DNA of 64,000 nucleotides from Baylisascaris procyonis (taxonomy: Eukaryota > Nematoda > Chromadorea > Rhabditida > Ascarididae). Of this stretch, positions 35,701 to 48,510 are shown piece after piece. The stretch covers positions 1,550,001-1,614,000 of the forward strand of contig JAZARR010000159.1 of the NCBI GenBank assembly GCA_037389465.1, written 5' to 3'. A program made the position numbers and the translations under genes. The first letter of the stretch is position 1. Each line of letters opens with the position of its first letter. The notes beneath the pieces were generated by a model. That model had not been told where the DNA came from, searched no databases, and saw nothing but the letters and a program-made list of their open reading frames with translations.

Positions 35701-38280
35701 GCAGCAGTGCGCACTGCTAATTATTCTATAAAAGTTTAATGACTGCATAACTTTTGTTTCAAAGATACGACCGGAAAAGATTTCAATGATTGTTTCCTTT
35801 TAATGGCTTTATAGTATTGTATGTTATAGTTTGGTTATGTCAGCCTGATTCATGATGATATGATAGAACTAATGATCTTTAGAAAAATAAATTTTGCGCA
35901 TACTGATGAACATGATTCATCCAGTCAGATTGGAAGTTTATGCGGGTATCGCCGATATGTTATTCGGATTCCGAAGCAGTGATTTGCTACTTGCATTAAT
36001 TAAACACTGCGAAGTTCTAATTGATAATGTTGCTTACCTCGAAGGTAACACGATGTGTTGTTCTACTGGTGTGTTATTGTGCACCGATTTCAATTTTTCA
36101 AGGCAGAGAGATGCCTCGGAGGTTACTGAGTAATTTCTTTATTTCGTTTTGCTGTGTATTATTCTTAACGAAAATAGTCAACAGCAGCATTTCTTTTTAT
36201 AATGAGAAATGACTTAATTTGGCACCTTTGGTTTTGTTCAGTTCAACAGAAAAGTATTCTACGTCTCTTTTTGTAGTTTTTTACTTTCACAGAAGAGTGA
36301 AATTTCTTGGGAGAAGGAAAGCAATGGTACAGCATGGAAAAGTTGGCCGTTATTCGTGAATATCTTCGGAATATTGTGTTTTAATCTGAATATTCTAATA
36401 AGAAACCAAAATATACGGTAGCACTGGCTTGAATGGATCGAAAATTGTACAGTGGTACTGCGTCGTGAGTTCTTTTATCTTGCGACGAGTCGTTTACACA
36501 CCTTAGTTGTGAACTGGTCAGTTGCGCATCTGTTCAGCGGGCAGCCGGTTTTGTTACGTTGTTGCCTGCTGTCTTCTCGCAATTACGACGATAAGCCAGA
36601 GAGGGCGCACCTTAAGGATTTGAGAGATCGCCGTTGCGTCCTTTGTGGCGGCATTCCGTGAACAAGCCAGTCAGGTGTCGCGTTTGTCGTCTAGCGATCG
36701 CATTGCTCTTTTCGCTGCCGTAATGCTGGCATTAGTGTTGCGCTATTGACCAGCTTACCGTTCTGCTACTAACCTGTTACTTTTTTTCTGAATGCAATAT
36801 TGTGATTAACCCTCTGCGAAGGTTATTTCCTGCTGAAAGGTCGGTTCTAAGTGAGCTATATTCCTGTTGAAGCTATTGGATGCAGTATTTTTATCCCTTC
36901 TTTGAGATGCTTAACTACACCTGTTTTAATCAGCTGATCTAACTAGTTGACAAACTGTTGTTAGTGTGTTGTGGTCCCTCATCGCAGTTATGCTTCTTGC
37001 AAGGACAGCAACTGAACAGTTTAGTTCGGAAGAATTTCCTAAAGTTCATTTTCGTCGAGGTAATCTTCTACCATTTCCCTTTTTTTGTGGAAAAATTGTG
37101 TTCCGTTTACTTGTTATGCGTATTATAGGAAAATCGCTGTTGTAAGCTAGAAATCTTCATATAGAGCTTTCTTCTTTTTTTTTTGTTCATCTAGGCCACA
37201 AAATATTCATTTTTCTTTATATGGCAGTGTTCGAACTGACGTTGTAACTATCATTTATTCTTCAGTTGTTGCTGTATGGTTCGTTGATTAGCGCTAATTT
37301 TTTTATTTCGCAGATGGTGCTAACTTTTGAAGGTTTTTTTTGCAACAATATTTGGCGCTGCGTGATAGCAGCTTAAAGCTTATCAAATTTCTTGAAAAGT
37401 TATTCGCACAAGATTTGCTGAAATTGTTTTTGGGGGAGATTGTTTCGATGCTGTGAATGCGTGAATCTGTGAACAGTAGTGGATGGATGGATCACTTATG
37501 TGTGATCTTCCATTGTTCGATCAGGCAGCTAGCTTCTTGATTTTCAGTCTTCATTATTGTTCGTGTGCAAACGGTCAACACCCAGTTCGTTAAGTCGAAA
37601 TGAAATTTACATACTGTGATTGATTTTACCATATGATTTCTATATCAACTTGTTTCACTATTGTTGCCTACTGATTAGTGGTGAAACGCAGTTGTAAGAA
37701 TTTTTTCTTTAGTAAAATCATACGGCAACAAAAGCAGATCATCGTGCATACTTCCTAAACGTTGGATGACTAAGCGGCGTCGAAATTTTCCAGTGAAAGC
37801 TCTATGCATCTACTCGAGAACAGGATAATCATACTTTCACGAAAAGGAACTATGAGGACCCTTAAACTTCACTGAAGGAACAGTCCGTCTGATGTTTTAG
37901 GCTGCAGAGACAGACAATTTCTGCCATTCCCTTCGTCACGTTTGATTGCATATAACTGTATACGTTTCCATATCGCGCTAATTACTTGACATCTGGCAGT
38001 GTTTTGCAGACAGTGGGAAATGGTTATCATGATAGCGTTAATGCAACTTTCATTCCGCGTTGCTGGTTCATTTCGAGTTCAGGAGATCGTTTGTGTAACC
38101 TACCGACTTGAAAGCTGTTGTATCGCGTTTTATGCATTAAAAAAAAAAGAAAAAAAGAGAGGATTTACGTTATCTACACCCTTATGATGGATGCGTGGAA
38201 GAGTGACAGATGGGATACTGATATGTAGGCCACTTAGTGCAGTGGTAATTTTTAACATTTTAACCACTTATAAAATTTTT
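32736..38280 (+). other. long 5' intron or upstream region of kin-20
   Basis: This 5.5-kb stretch holds no recognised coding exon. Composition is T- and G-skewed on the plus strand, like the confirmed introns downstream. It includes a run of 12 G at 35483-35494 and a CpG-rich block at about 36450-36740 that could be another promoter or leader exon. It ends at the acceptor TTTTTGCAG, 5 nt before the kin-20 ATG. Confidence 0.5.
35483..35494. repeat. poly(G) run, 12 bases
   Basis: Twelve consecutive G on the plus strand, preceded by GAAGGGC. Such runs are rare in a genome of this composition. The length should be treated with caution because homopolymers are error-prone. Confidence 0.85.
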
Positions 38281-38289
38281 GCAGGTGAT
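38281..38289 (+). promoter_or_regulatory. splice acceptor before kin-20 start
   Basis: ATTTTTGCAG ends at 38284, and the leader GTGAT precedes the ATG at 38290. The five-base spacing fits spliced-leader trans-splicing. It would serve equally as the acceptor of a leader exon near 32.4 kb. Confidence 0.65.
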
Positions 38290-41200
38290 ATGGAATTGAG
38301 GGTTGGTGGCCGATTTCGATTGGGCCGCAAGATCGGCAGTGGATCTTTTGGTGATATTTATCTCGGTTGGTTTTCTATGCTTTCTTGTGCAAGCCAGTAT
38401 TCAGAAATGCACTGTATTACGTGGACACCGTATCCCCATCGCGTCTTCGTCTTTCCGTACCAGAAATAAAGTGTTCTAAATATGTGGAAGGAGGATTACC
38501 CTTCCGCCGACTCTTTCAGTTCTCGTCCTCATTCGCTGTAAAACTCTGAAAACAGTCTTTCTGTTTATGTGAAATGTTACTGGTCTCTACTAACTTCTGC
38601 TTAGCTAGCAAGTGAGATCAAATTTAACTCAGACTCAAGCTGTGTATACTTTTTTGTGCAAACTGCCAAAGTTTTGGTGAATGTATTCGTCCGTTCGTCC
38701 CACTCTTTTCTCCACCAACCCATCTCAACTATCAATAAACTTCTTTATGAAAACCTAAAATCTTGAAAAATATTGGAACTAGCTGGTTTCTTTTTTGTGT
38801 AACCCGATATAGAGTGGTTACTCTCGCGCTAGCAGATTCTCTATAACCATGTGCAGATTTCTTACCTAATCCCTACTCAGGAACACTGCGAGTTGAAGTT
38901 ATGGGCAGTGGTGAGGCATCGGAAAAGAATTTAACAGGAGATACGCTGAAAATGGCGTTATGTTTCTTTTCTCGGAAATTTCATCTGTTCTAAAGTGAAA
39001 TTACTAACCTAATTTCCTGTGTTCTGAAGTGAAGTTACTCACCTGAAGTTCAACTGGAGTGAAAAGAGCCGCAGCTTGTTATGTGCGATATTAGTCGTAA
39101 GGTTTGAGGCAGCAACGAAGACGCAGTTTTATCTTGGTCGATCAAATCCTGCTTGTGTTTTTCACTTTTATTTATATTAATTCCTACAACCTTTTGGTAA
39201 TATTCACCAGAAATTGGGCAGTTTTCGCATCGCAAGTCAGCTTTTCGCGCTGTACAATTTTGAACTGTAAAAGTTCGCCACTTTTTAAAGATACATGCTC
39301 GAGAGCAATGAAATGTCGTCGCAGAGCAATGATACCACCGCTTTCAATTTTCTATTCTTTTTTCTCTCATACCTTCATGTTTTCATTGTGTTTCAAAGAA
39401 GACTTGTGTTTAGATGACTTTCAATCATAATCGATGTCCTCTCGAATAAGTGACCACTAAAACAGTTTGATACACCAAGTTGTTAGAGAACCATTGATTG
39501 ATTCGTTTAATTTATTGAAGCAGAAGTGCTATATGCAACCTAAGCCGTAATGACAGATGTGACTATCTTATCAGCGAACTCATCTGTACCGGAGTAGTAT
39601 TTCTAAATAACTTGTTTTAAGCGAAGCTGTTTCGATTTGTCTAGATTCACTGTCTACCTGGTTGTGTGTAAAGATATGATTTGAGTGCTACCTCAAGCGC
39701 ATTCCCCTCCCCTTCCCCCCACTCACCTCCCACTTTTGAGTGATTTCTCGACAACCCCTCTTTCGATTAATAAGACATAATGTTTGAAATTCTTCCTGCA
39801 TATAGCAGCTTCGTGATGTTTGTTTTCGCTGGCTTGAGCCATGCCGTATTCATTTTCAGGTCAAAACATTGTCACACAAGAAGAAGTGGCTATCAAGCTA
39901 GAATGTGTGAAAACAAAACACCCACAGTTACATATTGAGTCAAGGCTATACAAATTGATGAGTGGTGGTGTCGGTATTCCGCAGGTAAGCCAGCTATTCT
40001 TCTTGTGAACAGCGGCGTTTTTTCGCCCTTGTCGTTTTAAGGTCCGAAGCACGCGTTTATTATTTTATTGTCTAACAACGGGTGATGGAACTGCTCACGT
40101 TTGCAATGCTGACTGGACAATCGTTTAGATAGTTTAAGTTCGACGGGCTTGTATAGAAGTAATGATTTTGAATATTCTGCCTAAGACACAACAAGTAGAC
40201 TTTCATGGAGTGCATTTATGGAGGTAATGATGCCTGGTTGTTACCTGTTCGGCTTGCAGGTGAAATGGTGCGGATATGAGGGCGAATACAATGTGATGGT
40301 TATGGAGCTACTTGGTCCCTCTTTAGAAGACCTTTTCAACTTTTGTTCGAGAAAGTTCACGCTGAAAACAGTACTGCTTCTAGCCGATCAGATGGTTAGC
40401 TCACTCTAATTATTCACATTTTTTAGCGTTTTACAATCATGGTAAGTTTCTAGCGCATGTTTATCGTAGGCATAATGCTGTCCGATGTTTTAGCACCAAT
40501 TCTACCCATTTCTAGCTTGCAGTCACATAAGCTGTGTCGGTTGTGTGGAACGCTTTGAACACAGACTTTTCCAAGGATCTTTCCATCAAGATGTCCGCTA
40601 TAGAGTCGACAGATTCTCACAACATTTGTGTTGCTGATATCTATCAGAAAAATGGCGTGCGTCTTGTTACTTAACGTAAAAGTGAGTGTTCTTATTACAA
40701 CATTAGAAGCTAGAGTCGAGCCCGTAATCGTTCACGATGATCATATGTTCAGCGTTTGTGAGCAGATCGTTCGCGTATTCGTGAAGAACGTCGACAGGAA
40801 CATCGTAATAGTTCAGGTGTCATGGAAGTTGCAGCAAACTAGCTTGGCTTATGTTCGAAGGTAGTAGGCGCAATTCGCTGCGTCCAAGTTTCGCCGTTGT
40901 GTATTTTCTAAGTTCACTGCGGATGAGGAGAGTTGGAGACGGTGCAAACTCAGAACCTTCAGTTTCCAAGAAATGAGTTTTTGCAGCCCGATGTTTTCAC
41001 AAAATATGCTGGCCAGATTTCGAGTCACTTTGAGCGCTTTTGACAGCAGTCTTTTTTTGTGCAGTGGGGTCGTTTCTTCGAAAGCAAGATATAATTTATA
41101 CAGTAGTGCTGTTAATTATGCGCATTTGATCATGGGCCACTTGTCTGTGAAGCGCAAGAGTTGGAAGCTTTCAGTATACCGTATATGATTCTAGCACAGG

Positions 41201-44200
41201 AAGTGGTCTCGAATAGTAGAGCTGGCACTAATTTAGTCGGTCGACAGCATGGATAGTTGAAATAGTTTGGGTCCCGAGGAAATGACCTGAAGGATCGATC
41301 TCCCGTGTAAGAGGAAACATGTGTTTGTGGAGATGTTTACTCTTGAAATCATGGCTTCTTGCAGCTTTCGCGCATTGAATATATCCACTCGAAGGATTTT
41401 ATTCATCGAGACATTAAACCGGATAACTTCCTTATGGGACTCGGCAAAAAGGGAAATCTCGTTTACGTAAGTGTTCGATTGCATTCATCGTTCATTGTTT
41501 TCTGCCTTGTGCATTCATCTGTTTACCGTGGACACTGCAGATGAGCTGTGGTTTCCGCTTCAATCACTTATTGGGATTTCCAGCAAAACACTGAGCACAC
41601 TGTTGATTTGCTAACGTTAAACGTACAGTTAGTGTTAAAATTGCGTTCGTTGAGTCAACAAGGTCTTGACAGATGCATCGCTTATTTCCCCCTTAACTGG
41701 TTTGATGCTGTTTAGACGAAACGCTTGATTGTCGTTTATATGTTTATTGACTGATAGTGAGTTTCTAATGGGGATTTGATTAGATCATTATTTATACATT
41801 TATTTTATCGTCTCGAAGTGGGAAAACACAAGTATGTGAGCATGAACAGCAAGAATTAGCAAAATGTCCCCAAAGCTACAAAACATTAAGCATATTGCTT
41901 TTGCTTGTCAAATGTATGACTTAATCACACAAGGTAGAGTGCTGGGCTTTACAGTTTTCTGATTTTTTTGTAAGGAATGTGCTCGACCTCGCTTGTGGTT
42001 TGCTCTTATTTGTCTTTTGAAGGCGTTTGCTGCCTGCAGTGAGTGGTCAAGTTGGTTTCGTCGTAAAAGCCTGATGGTGAACACATGCTGCAGATTTAAA
42101 TCTTTCCGAATTTTAGGTTTTTGATGCCATCTTACTGATAGCTTATTGTGAGGCGGTGTTCACTTCCTACATTTCCTCATGACAAAGAGCACGTAGAAAG
42201 ACGATTGCTGACTGATTGGTTGCTTTGTAGATAATAGATTTCGGGCTTGCGAAGAAGTATCGCTGCAGCAGGACACATGCGCACATACCGTACAGGGAAA
42301 ATAAGAACCTTACGGGTACCGCAAGATACGCGTCCGTCAACACTCATTTGGGAATAGGTTTGTTTATGATCCTTTTTTCGTTTTCATACTTATTTTGTTC
42401 GTTTTGTTGGTTTGATTTATCATTTTTATTACTCCGGTGCGGTGCACAAGTTCATGCTGCGTCGATGACGTGCAAGTTGTTTTGAGCACAGCGCCTCAGT
42501 GATTGCATTCGTTTTCAGTTATCGTAGACGGCGATTTACCTTCTGATTCCCTCACCTACTCCCTCCCACATCCCCCATCCCCCCCCCCCACTCAAGGAAA
42601 GGTCACATCAGAAGACGTGTGTGAGGTCGATAATGTGATGATTTGGAGAAGAGATTTGGCTTTGTCAGTTTCGCCGAAAAGATCGACGAATTTTCCACTT
42701 CTGTTATGCTTTTGAATAGTGTAGTTCGATTCGAAATTAAGGGTTCTAATTGACGGCGTGGGGCTCGAAATTATCTTACATTGACGCATCTTATATGCTT
42801 ACTTGGGTGCAATGAAGTTCTGAAAAAGCAGGTATTTTTCTGGTGGGACACGCGTAACTGTTGTAATCTGAGTGTGCCAATCAGTTTTCCAAGCTTTCAC
42901 GCATCCTCGTTTGTTTTTGTTTTTTTTTTTTTTTTTTTTTTGGTTTTGATGGGAATTTGGAAATGAATATAGGTTCATACATCCATTGATTTGAGGGCAA
43001 TAGTTTTTCAGTGTTTCTGCTGGCTACGAATCTTCACTCAAAGCTGTTGATTATGCATTCTGTGTTGTGAATATATTTAGAGAAATGAACGTATCAAGCA
43101 AGTTGCCTTTGGAATATTATTTATTCTGCTGCTTATTTTATTCATTTAAGCGTTGCTTACAAGTTGTTTAGGTGAATTTTGTTTATTTGCTTTTGTTTTT
43201 TTTAGAACAAAGTAGGCGCGATGATATCGAATCGTTGGGATATGTACTGATGTATTTTAATCGTGGAACACTTCCTTGGCAAGGCCTTAAAGCGGCAACA
43301 AAAAGGCAAAAGTACGACAAAATATCTGAGAAGAAGATGAGCACGCCGGTCGAAGAGCTTTGTGCTGGTCATCCTGGTAAGTTTTTTATGAACACATTTG
43401 TCGCACCTCTGGAATCGACTCAGCTCAGTGAAAAAAAAAAACAGTTTGTCATGAACAGGAATATTGCTGTGAAAGTTGTGAGGTTGGATGTGTGTTAGTA
43501 ATCAGCAACCATGTTTCCTCATTGTTAATATTTATTTCGCTTGGGCACAGGGATTGCAAGTCACCAGTAAACTGCTATAAAATGCCGTCTGTCATTTCAG
43601 TAGTTGATTTCTGTCGTAGTATGGACACTGTTGAGAATGACCGCTGTGACTACTAAAGCCATTTTTTTGAGTTAAGGAGCTTAATGTCCATTGCGTGTTG
43701 GATTGATGCGCACTTAGTGAAACGTTTGCGTCCCGTCATTATTGTTTTCTGAGCAGTGAAGCCTACAATCGGACGAATCGAATGTCACTTTTTTATTTTG
43801 GAAGGCAGCATCTAATCACTGATGAAATCTCCCTATGTGTGCCAAATGAGTTTGCAGCAATTTTCTTGAGTCCACGATCTGCTTAAATGTTTGCTTGGCA
43901 TAATTTATTAGGGTTAATTCAGAAGCCTTCGCAACGTACCTCAAATACTGCAAATCTTTGGGCTTCGAGGAGCAACCAGATTACTCACATCTGCGCCAGT
44001 TGTTTCGAAATTTATTTCACCGACAAGGATTCACATACGATTACGTCTTCGATTGGAACCTTCTCAAGTTTGTGAGCATTCGTATTTGCGTATCGTGCCT
44101 CATTTATGTTTGAGGCTTTTTGTAGATTTCCGAATTAAGCAGCATTTGTCGTATTGGCAGTCGCCTCCTTTCACAAGATCTTTTATATATGAAATGCGCC

Positions 44201-45177
44201 TTTGTCTTTCGTGTGGTGATTGTACTTTTCTGCTCTATTCATATCCATTGTAAAGTTTTAGTGAAATTTATGAGCGAGGTGTAAATTGATTAGGCTGCCA
44301 TTGGTTTAAGTGATTAGGCTCCCACTGGCTTCACTATGATTGGCTAATCGCCTTTTCAGCAGGTGCACCAATAGACATTTACGTATGCTGATCTGTTTCG
44401 TAGGAGTGCAGCTTTGTAGAGAAATGACGACATCTTAATCTTGTGCATATTTCTCATGTTTTTAATTTTTTTATGTTGAAGATGCACAGTCGTTCACATA
44501 CCCAGTGGACATTAGATTTGCCTGCAATAAGTGGAAGAATGTTGCATTTGTGTTCTAATGAATTTGTAATTTGAGGACAGCGAAGAGGGTCCAGCCGTCG
44601 GTGCAGGCCCAACAGATTCCGCAGTCGCGAATGATGATCGAGCAGTAAAGGTGCTCCGCCTGTTTATTTCTTTCTTTTTTCATTTCCTCATCTCTCTTCC
44701 TATGGCAAGTTTTATCCAGTTGTAAGCGTGTAAAACTTCACATAGAGTATTTATTCTGATTTGGCATTGGAATGCTAGAAGTTCACTTTTGCAGTAGACA
44801 TAACAAAGTTAGTAATGTTTTGACGTTGTTGATCCCCGACCAGTGTTTGAAGCCATCGTCATGGCCAGCAGCACTCGGTTTTCACCACTTGGAGTTTCTC
44901 AGACGTTGGCATCTTTGTCGTTTATCCATTTCTTTGGTAAATGAGTGTCACAGTTCATTTTTTTGCTTGCTTTCAGTTGTGTCCGGACTGGCAGAAGAAA
45001 CAACGCGAAGCAATGACTACCGCGCAGAAATATATGCCAATTGCTTATGGTGGCGTTAATGCACGGGGTGCACTCTGTCCGTTCGTCGATGCTGGTCAGC
45101 GTTGCAATGCGCACCATTGCATTCCGGTCGACCATCTATGCGGTCAGACCAGCTGTTACGGGTGTGGCTTTTGTTGA
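38290..45177 (+). CDS. kin-20: casein kinase 1 delta/epsilon (KIN-20/Doubletime)
   Basis: Serine/threonine kinase of the CK1 delta/epsilon class, orthologous to Drosophila Doubletime and C. elegans KIN-20, which acts in developmental timing. Coding exons: 38290-38365, 39860-39984, 40260-40394, 41365-41466, 42231-42357, 43206-43376, 43923-44071, 44576-44650, 44977-45177. All phases agree, giving 1,161 nt and 386 aa. The start [20 protein letters not shown] carries the class-specific N-terminus and the Gly-rich loop. Catalytic residues fall at K38 (VAIK), D128 (HRDIKPDN) and D149 (IDFG). SRRDD and the basic TKRQKY at 220-225 (nuclear localisation/KHD motif) follow, and the core closes with [12 protein letters not shown] at 284-295. 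Numbering of these sites equals that of vertebrate CK1 delta as I recall it. Exons 8 and 9 (residues 296-386) are less certain: an acidic linker, then a Cys-rich tail unlike the usual Ser/Pro-rich autoinhibitory tail. A donor at 45249 hints at other 3' structures. Confidence 0.96.
38985..39045. repeat. direct repeat, about 28 bp x2, in kin-20 intron 1
   Basis: CTGTTCTAAAGTGAAATTAC (38985 onward) and CTGTGTTCTGAAGTGAAGTT (39017 onward) begin two diverged copies of one unit of about 27-29 bp. They sit in the first coding-region intron of kin-20, with no evident function. Confidence 0.6.
42920..42941. repeat. poly(T) run, 22 bases
   Basis: Twenty-two consecutive T in the kin-20 intron between the DFG exon (42231-42357) and the exon starting at 43206. 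It could be the tail of an old retroposed element on the minus strand, but no element body is recognisable beside it. Confidence 0.85.
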
Positions 45178-48100
45178 ATTCTCGCTTTGTCCACTCTTTG
45201 CACTGCCAGCGCTTACCGATGCGCACTCGCTCATCAGCGTGATCTTCGGTAAGATGGGTCCGCGTTGGGTTCAGGCGTCTTTCATTCAAGCAGCAAGTTA
45301 GTAAATCAACCTGTTAAATGGGCACACCTGCGAAACTTTTGCAACCTTTTATTTTCCCCCGCACCAGCTTTCTTCTCTTCTTGCTCATTCACTCTTTAAA
45401 GCACAAAAATCGGGCAATGCTTCGGGTCGCTGGGTTATCGTGGAGAAAGGAGTGTATTAGTTCCTCATTGTTCTCGATTATCATGCATAACTGCTGTATT
45501 GCATGCCACTTGGGATGCAAATGCATTTGTCCGCATCGCTGTTCGGCGTTCACACGTTTCCTCTTTCGCTGTGTATGACCTCTAATTTTGCCAAAATTTG
45601 ACATTTCCTATTAACGCCTTGTGCGTTGACGTTGATCTTCGCTTCCTGTCGGTCAGTGTTAGTTTGTTATGCTTGAGTTGTGCATCTGGAAAATTGTATA
45701 CGTTGTGCATCTGTGTGTATGTTGCAAGACGCTCATCGCTCTGTGAATGTTACTTTATTATGCTTGACTTGTGCATGGAAAATGGTATGTCCTGTGGCGC
45801 TCATCGCCATGTGAACATTGTTGGAATATCGGAAGAATGAATATTTTTTGCGGTCGTGCTGTAAATTCTTGTGATGTTGTGTTGCAGCCTTGTCGCAAAT
45901 GTTTTTCGTCAAATTCTCATCGGGTTCGGTTGAGGGCATCTTTAGGTCATTTTTTATGATAAGCAAGGAACGTATCAATTATGAGAAGGAATACTCGCAC
46001 AGATTGTTCGATATTTTAATAGTGGAACGGTGATTACGCCTTGATAAATTTCTCTTTTTTCACTCTACGAATTTATTTCCTGGCAGATTCAAAAACATTC
46101 GATAGAGTATATTGCAGAAGTTTCTATTTCTTTAAATGCATTCTCCATAAACGGATTTATTGCCCTCACTGAAATCATGTGAAGGTGCACAACACGCTTT
46201 ATTATTTGGGTTACTGGATTTTTTTTTTTCTTTTTGAGAATTTTTCATTTCTTCATGGTTATACGATTAACTGAATGTTGAATTGACTGGTTTTATTATA
46301 TAAAGTGTTTTTTTTTCGTTATCAAGCGGCACTATATACTTCTCTTTGATTGTTTTTGTCATCTTTGCATATTTGAGTGAAAATTTTATGAAATATGTTT
46401 TTTTTCTTCACTTGGCCTCTGATTCCGCTTGATGGTTGCTGTGGTTGCGTATTGGTGTTCGCCATTTTGCTCTCATTTCTATCTAACTTGCCTCGTCGTT
46501 TTTTTTTTTTTAATCTGCTCGTAATGAAACTAAGTTTTTGCGTTCCATTTGAACAGCTTATCAAAGGGTATTTCGTGGTCACTCAACATAAATTTGAACA
46601 TTTTACGACGTAAATGCTAGTTGATGCATACCGCCTATTTTGTTGCGGGAAACGTTTCACTAGTCCGTAAAGTGCTTTCTTTTTTTATTCTTGGTGCTTA
46701 AGTGAATCTGATCAGTTGTGTTCTGGCGGCATCGTAACATGAAGCTGGACGGATATATCTACACAAGGGACTAGGTACGCGTGGTATTCCAAAATGAGAG
46801 CATACCTTTGCAGCTTCATTTTGCGTTATTTGGATGGTTTCATCGTCGTAGATGAAGTGCAAACGGCTTTGCGTCGACGATGCTGAAAAGCTTCTTTGAA
46901 AGCTTTGTGATTATACGTGGCAGAAAGGAGTGCAAAGCAGATAGCAGCTCTTTGAGAAGATGGCAAATAGCTGTGCCTAGAAGTGGATATATCAAGAAGC
47001 ACCTGTAGCGCACGATGAGCGCTTAAGTCATCATTCGAGACAACGCTGATCTGATGAATATATTAGCAGTGACGTGCACTCGTCCTTGATTGATTCGTGC
47101 GCATTAGTGAGATTGCTTACCTGTTGCCAACACCACTCTCATCTACTTCTTTCCTCTCGTTCGTTCAAATACTCCGTTTTGCGCCTACCTGCTTCATCGT
47201 ACAAAGAGCGCAGAAATTATTCAACCTTTAAATATTTACATTAGGTTGAAACTCGATAGCTTTTCGAAAAGATAGAGTTATGAAAAGAATAAAATTTGCA
47301 GAAACTGCCAGTGGTGGGAAAGGAGAGCTGCGATCATGTTCTATTGGCTTGTGTGAATCGTTGCGATGTATTGATGTTTACTCTGCAGTATCACGGTGTG
47401 TTATTCCCATGAGGAAGTTACTATAAAACTGGTGAACGATGTGTTTTTAGTTACCATTCTGCGCTTTTATGGAATTCTTGAGGCATTGGGCAAATTAGGC
47501 ATCTTCGTCTTGGCCACTTCGCCACCATCTAGGCTCTAAGTGCACATTGCATTTCTATACTTCTTTTTGAAGGCAGCGTAAGTTTACAGGATTGTGGTCA
47601 GTGTCTTCTTTTCCTTATGCGGATGAAGGTTTTTTAATCGTTTTTTGTGGATTTTTTTTACTGCTTCCGCCTCTTCTTTTTTAAAAGGTTTTTTGATTAA
47701 TTGTTCCCTGTTTTTAATCGCATGATTGTATCGACTAAAGTGATGTATCTGATATCGCGAGTTCTGCTTTTAGTTGTCCACCATCACTTCTTAAAAGTCA
47801 CTCGATCATCTGGATGCTTCGAATAGCAGGTTTCAGGTTTTTGATTACGTCAAACGTCGTATTTCATTTTTAGAATCATCCCTTGCATTTCGAGGCACTG
47901 AGCGGGGTTGAATCCGGTGTGACCATATGTAACAGTTGGAATCCATCGAGTCGGGAAAGTCAACATGTTGGAATAGATAGTTGCCTCGCTTTTTTTGCGA
48001 ACTGATGTCTAGCTGCACCTAAAACAGAAGAGCCAACTCCACTTATCAAATTGTATGACATCAGCAACGATGCTCCCGAAGAGAGTACATAATGTCGTCT

Positions 48101-48400
48101 GAATTTGAGTCGTTGTTCTGTGATGATTCCACGGCGAGGAGACTGCATCCCTGTAGGTGTTTATGCAACATTTACCTATAGCACACTTTAACATTTTAAT
48201 GTTTGGGGAGATAATAAGTTTTTGGGCCCACAAGCATCTCATTGAACTTATCAATATATGAGAGAAAAGGTCGTTTTTCAACTGATTGAAAATTTGAACG
48301 CTTTTCTATTGGCACTTCGCATGATTAGCGTTGAGCGTTGATTAGTTTTATCGTTTTCCTCGACCTTGGTGCCTTCTGAAATTCTTCGATTATATATCTC
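45178..48400. other. 3' flank of kin-20, no further gene recognised
   Basis: Sequence just after the proposed kin-20 stop stays G+C-rich to about 45280 and includes a donor-like TTCG|GTAAGA at 45249, so transcripts with a different 3' end are possible. From there to about 47.9 kb the plus strand remains T- and G-rich, as in the kin-20 introns. The first canonical AATAAA I see is at 47288-47293. If it is the real signal the 3' region is about 2.1 kb. No open frame here resembles a protein family. Confidence 0.45.
45666..45825. repeat. imperfect tandem duplication of about 70-90 bp
   Basis: Copy 1 (about 45666-45751) and copy 2 (about 45757-45825) share TTATGCTTGASTTGTGCAT, then GGAAAATKGTAT, then GCTCATCGCYMTGTGAA in the same order. 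Copy 2 lacks about 20 bp in the middle. It lies in the 3' flank of kin-20. Confidence 0.6.
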
Positions 48401-48413
48401 AAGACTATTATTA

Positions 48414-48510
48414 TATAAATAAGAATATAAATATAAATATAAATATAAATATAGATATAAATATAAATATAAATATAAATATAAATATAAATATAAATAT
48501 AAATAAATAA
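48414..48510. repeat. (AAATAT)n microsatellite
   Basis: About 97 bp of a six-base unit AAATAT, interrupted by AAGAAT near the left end and one G (ATAGAT) in the middle. The Tyr/Leu and Tyr/Ile repeat frames it produces on the minus strand are artefacts. Confidence 0.95.
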
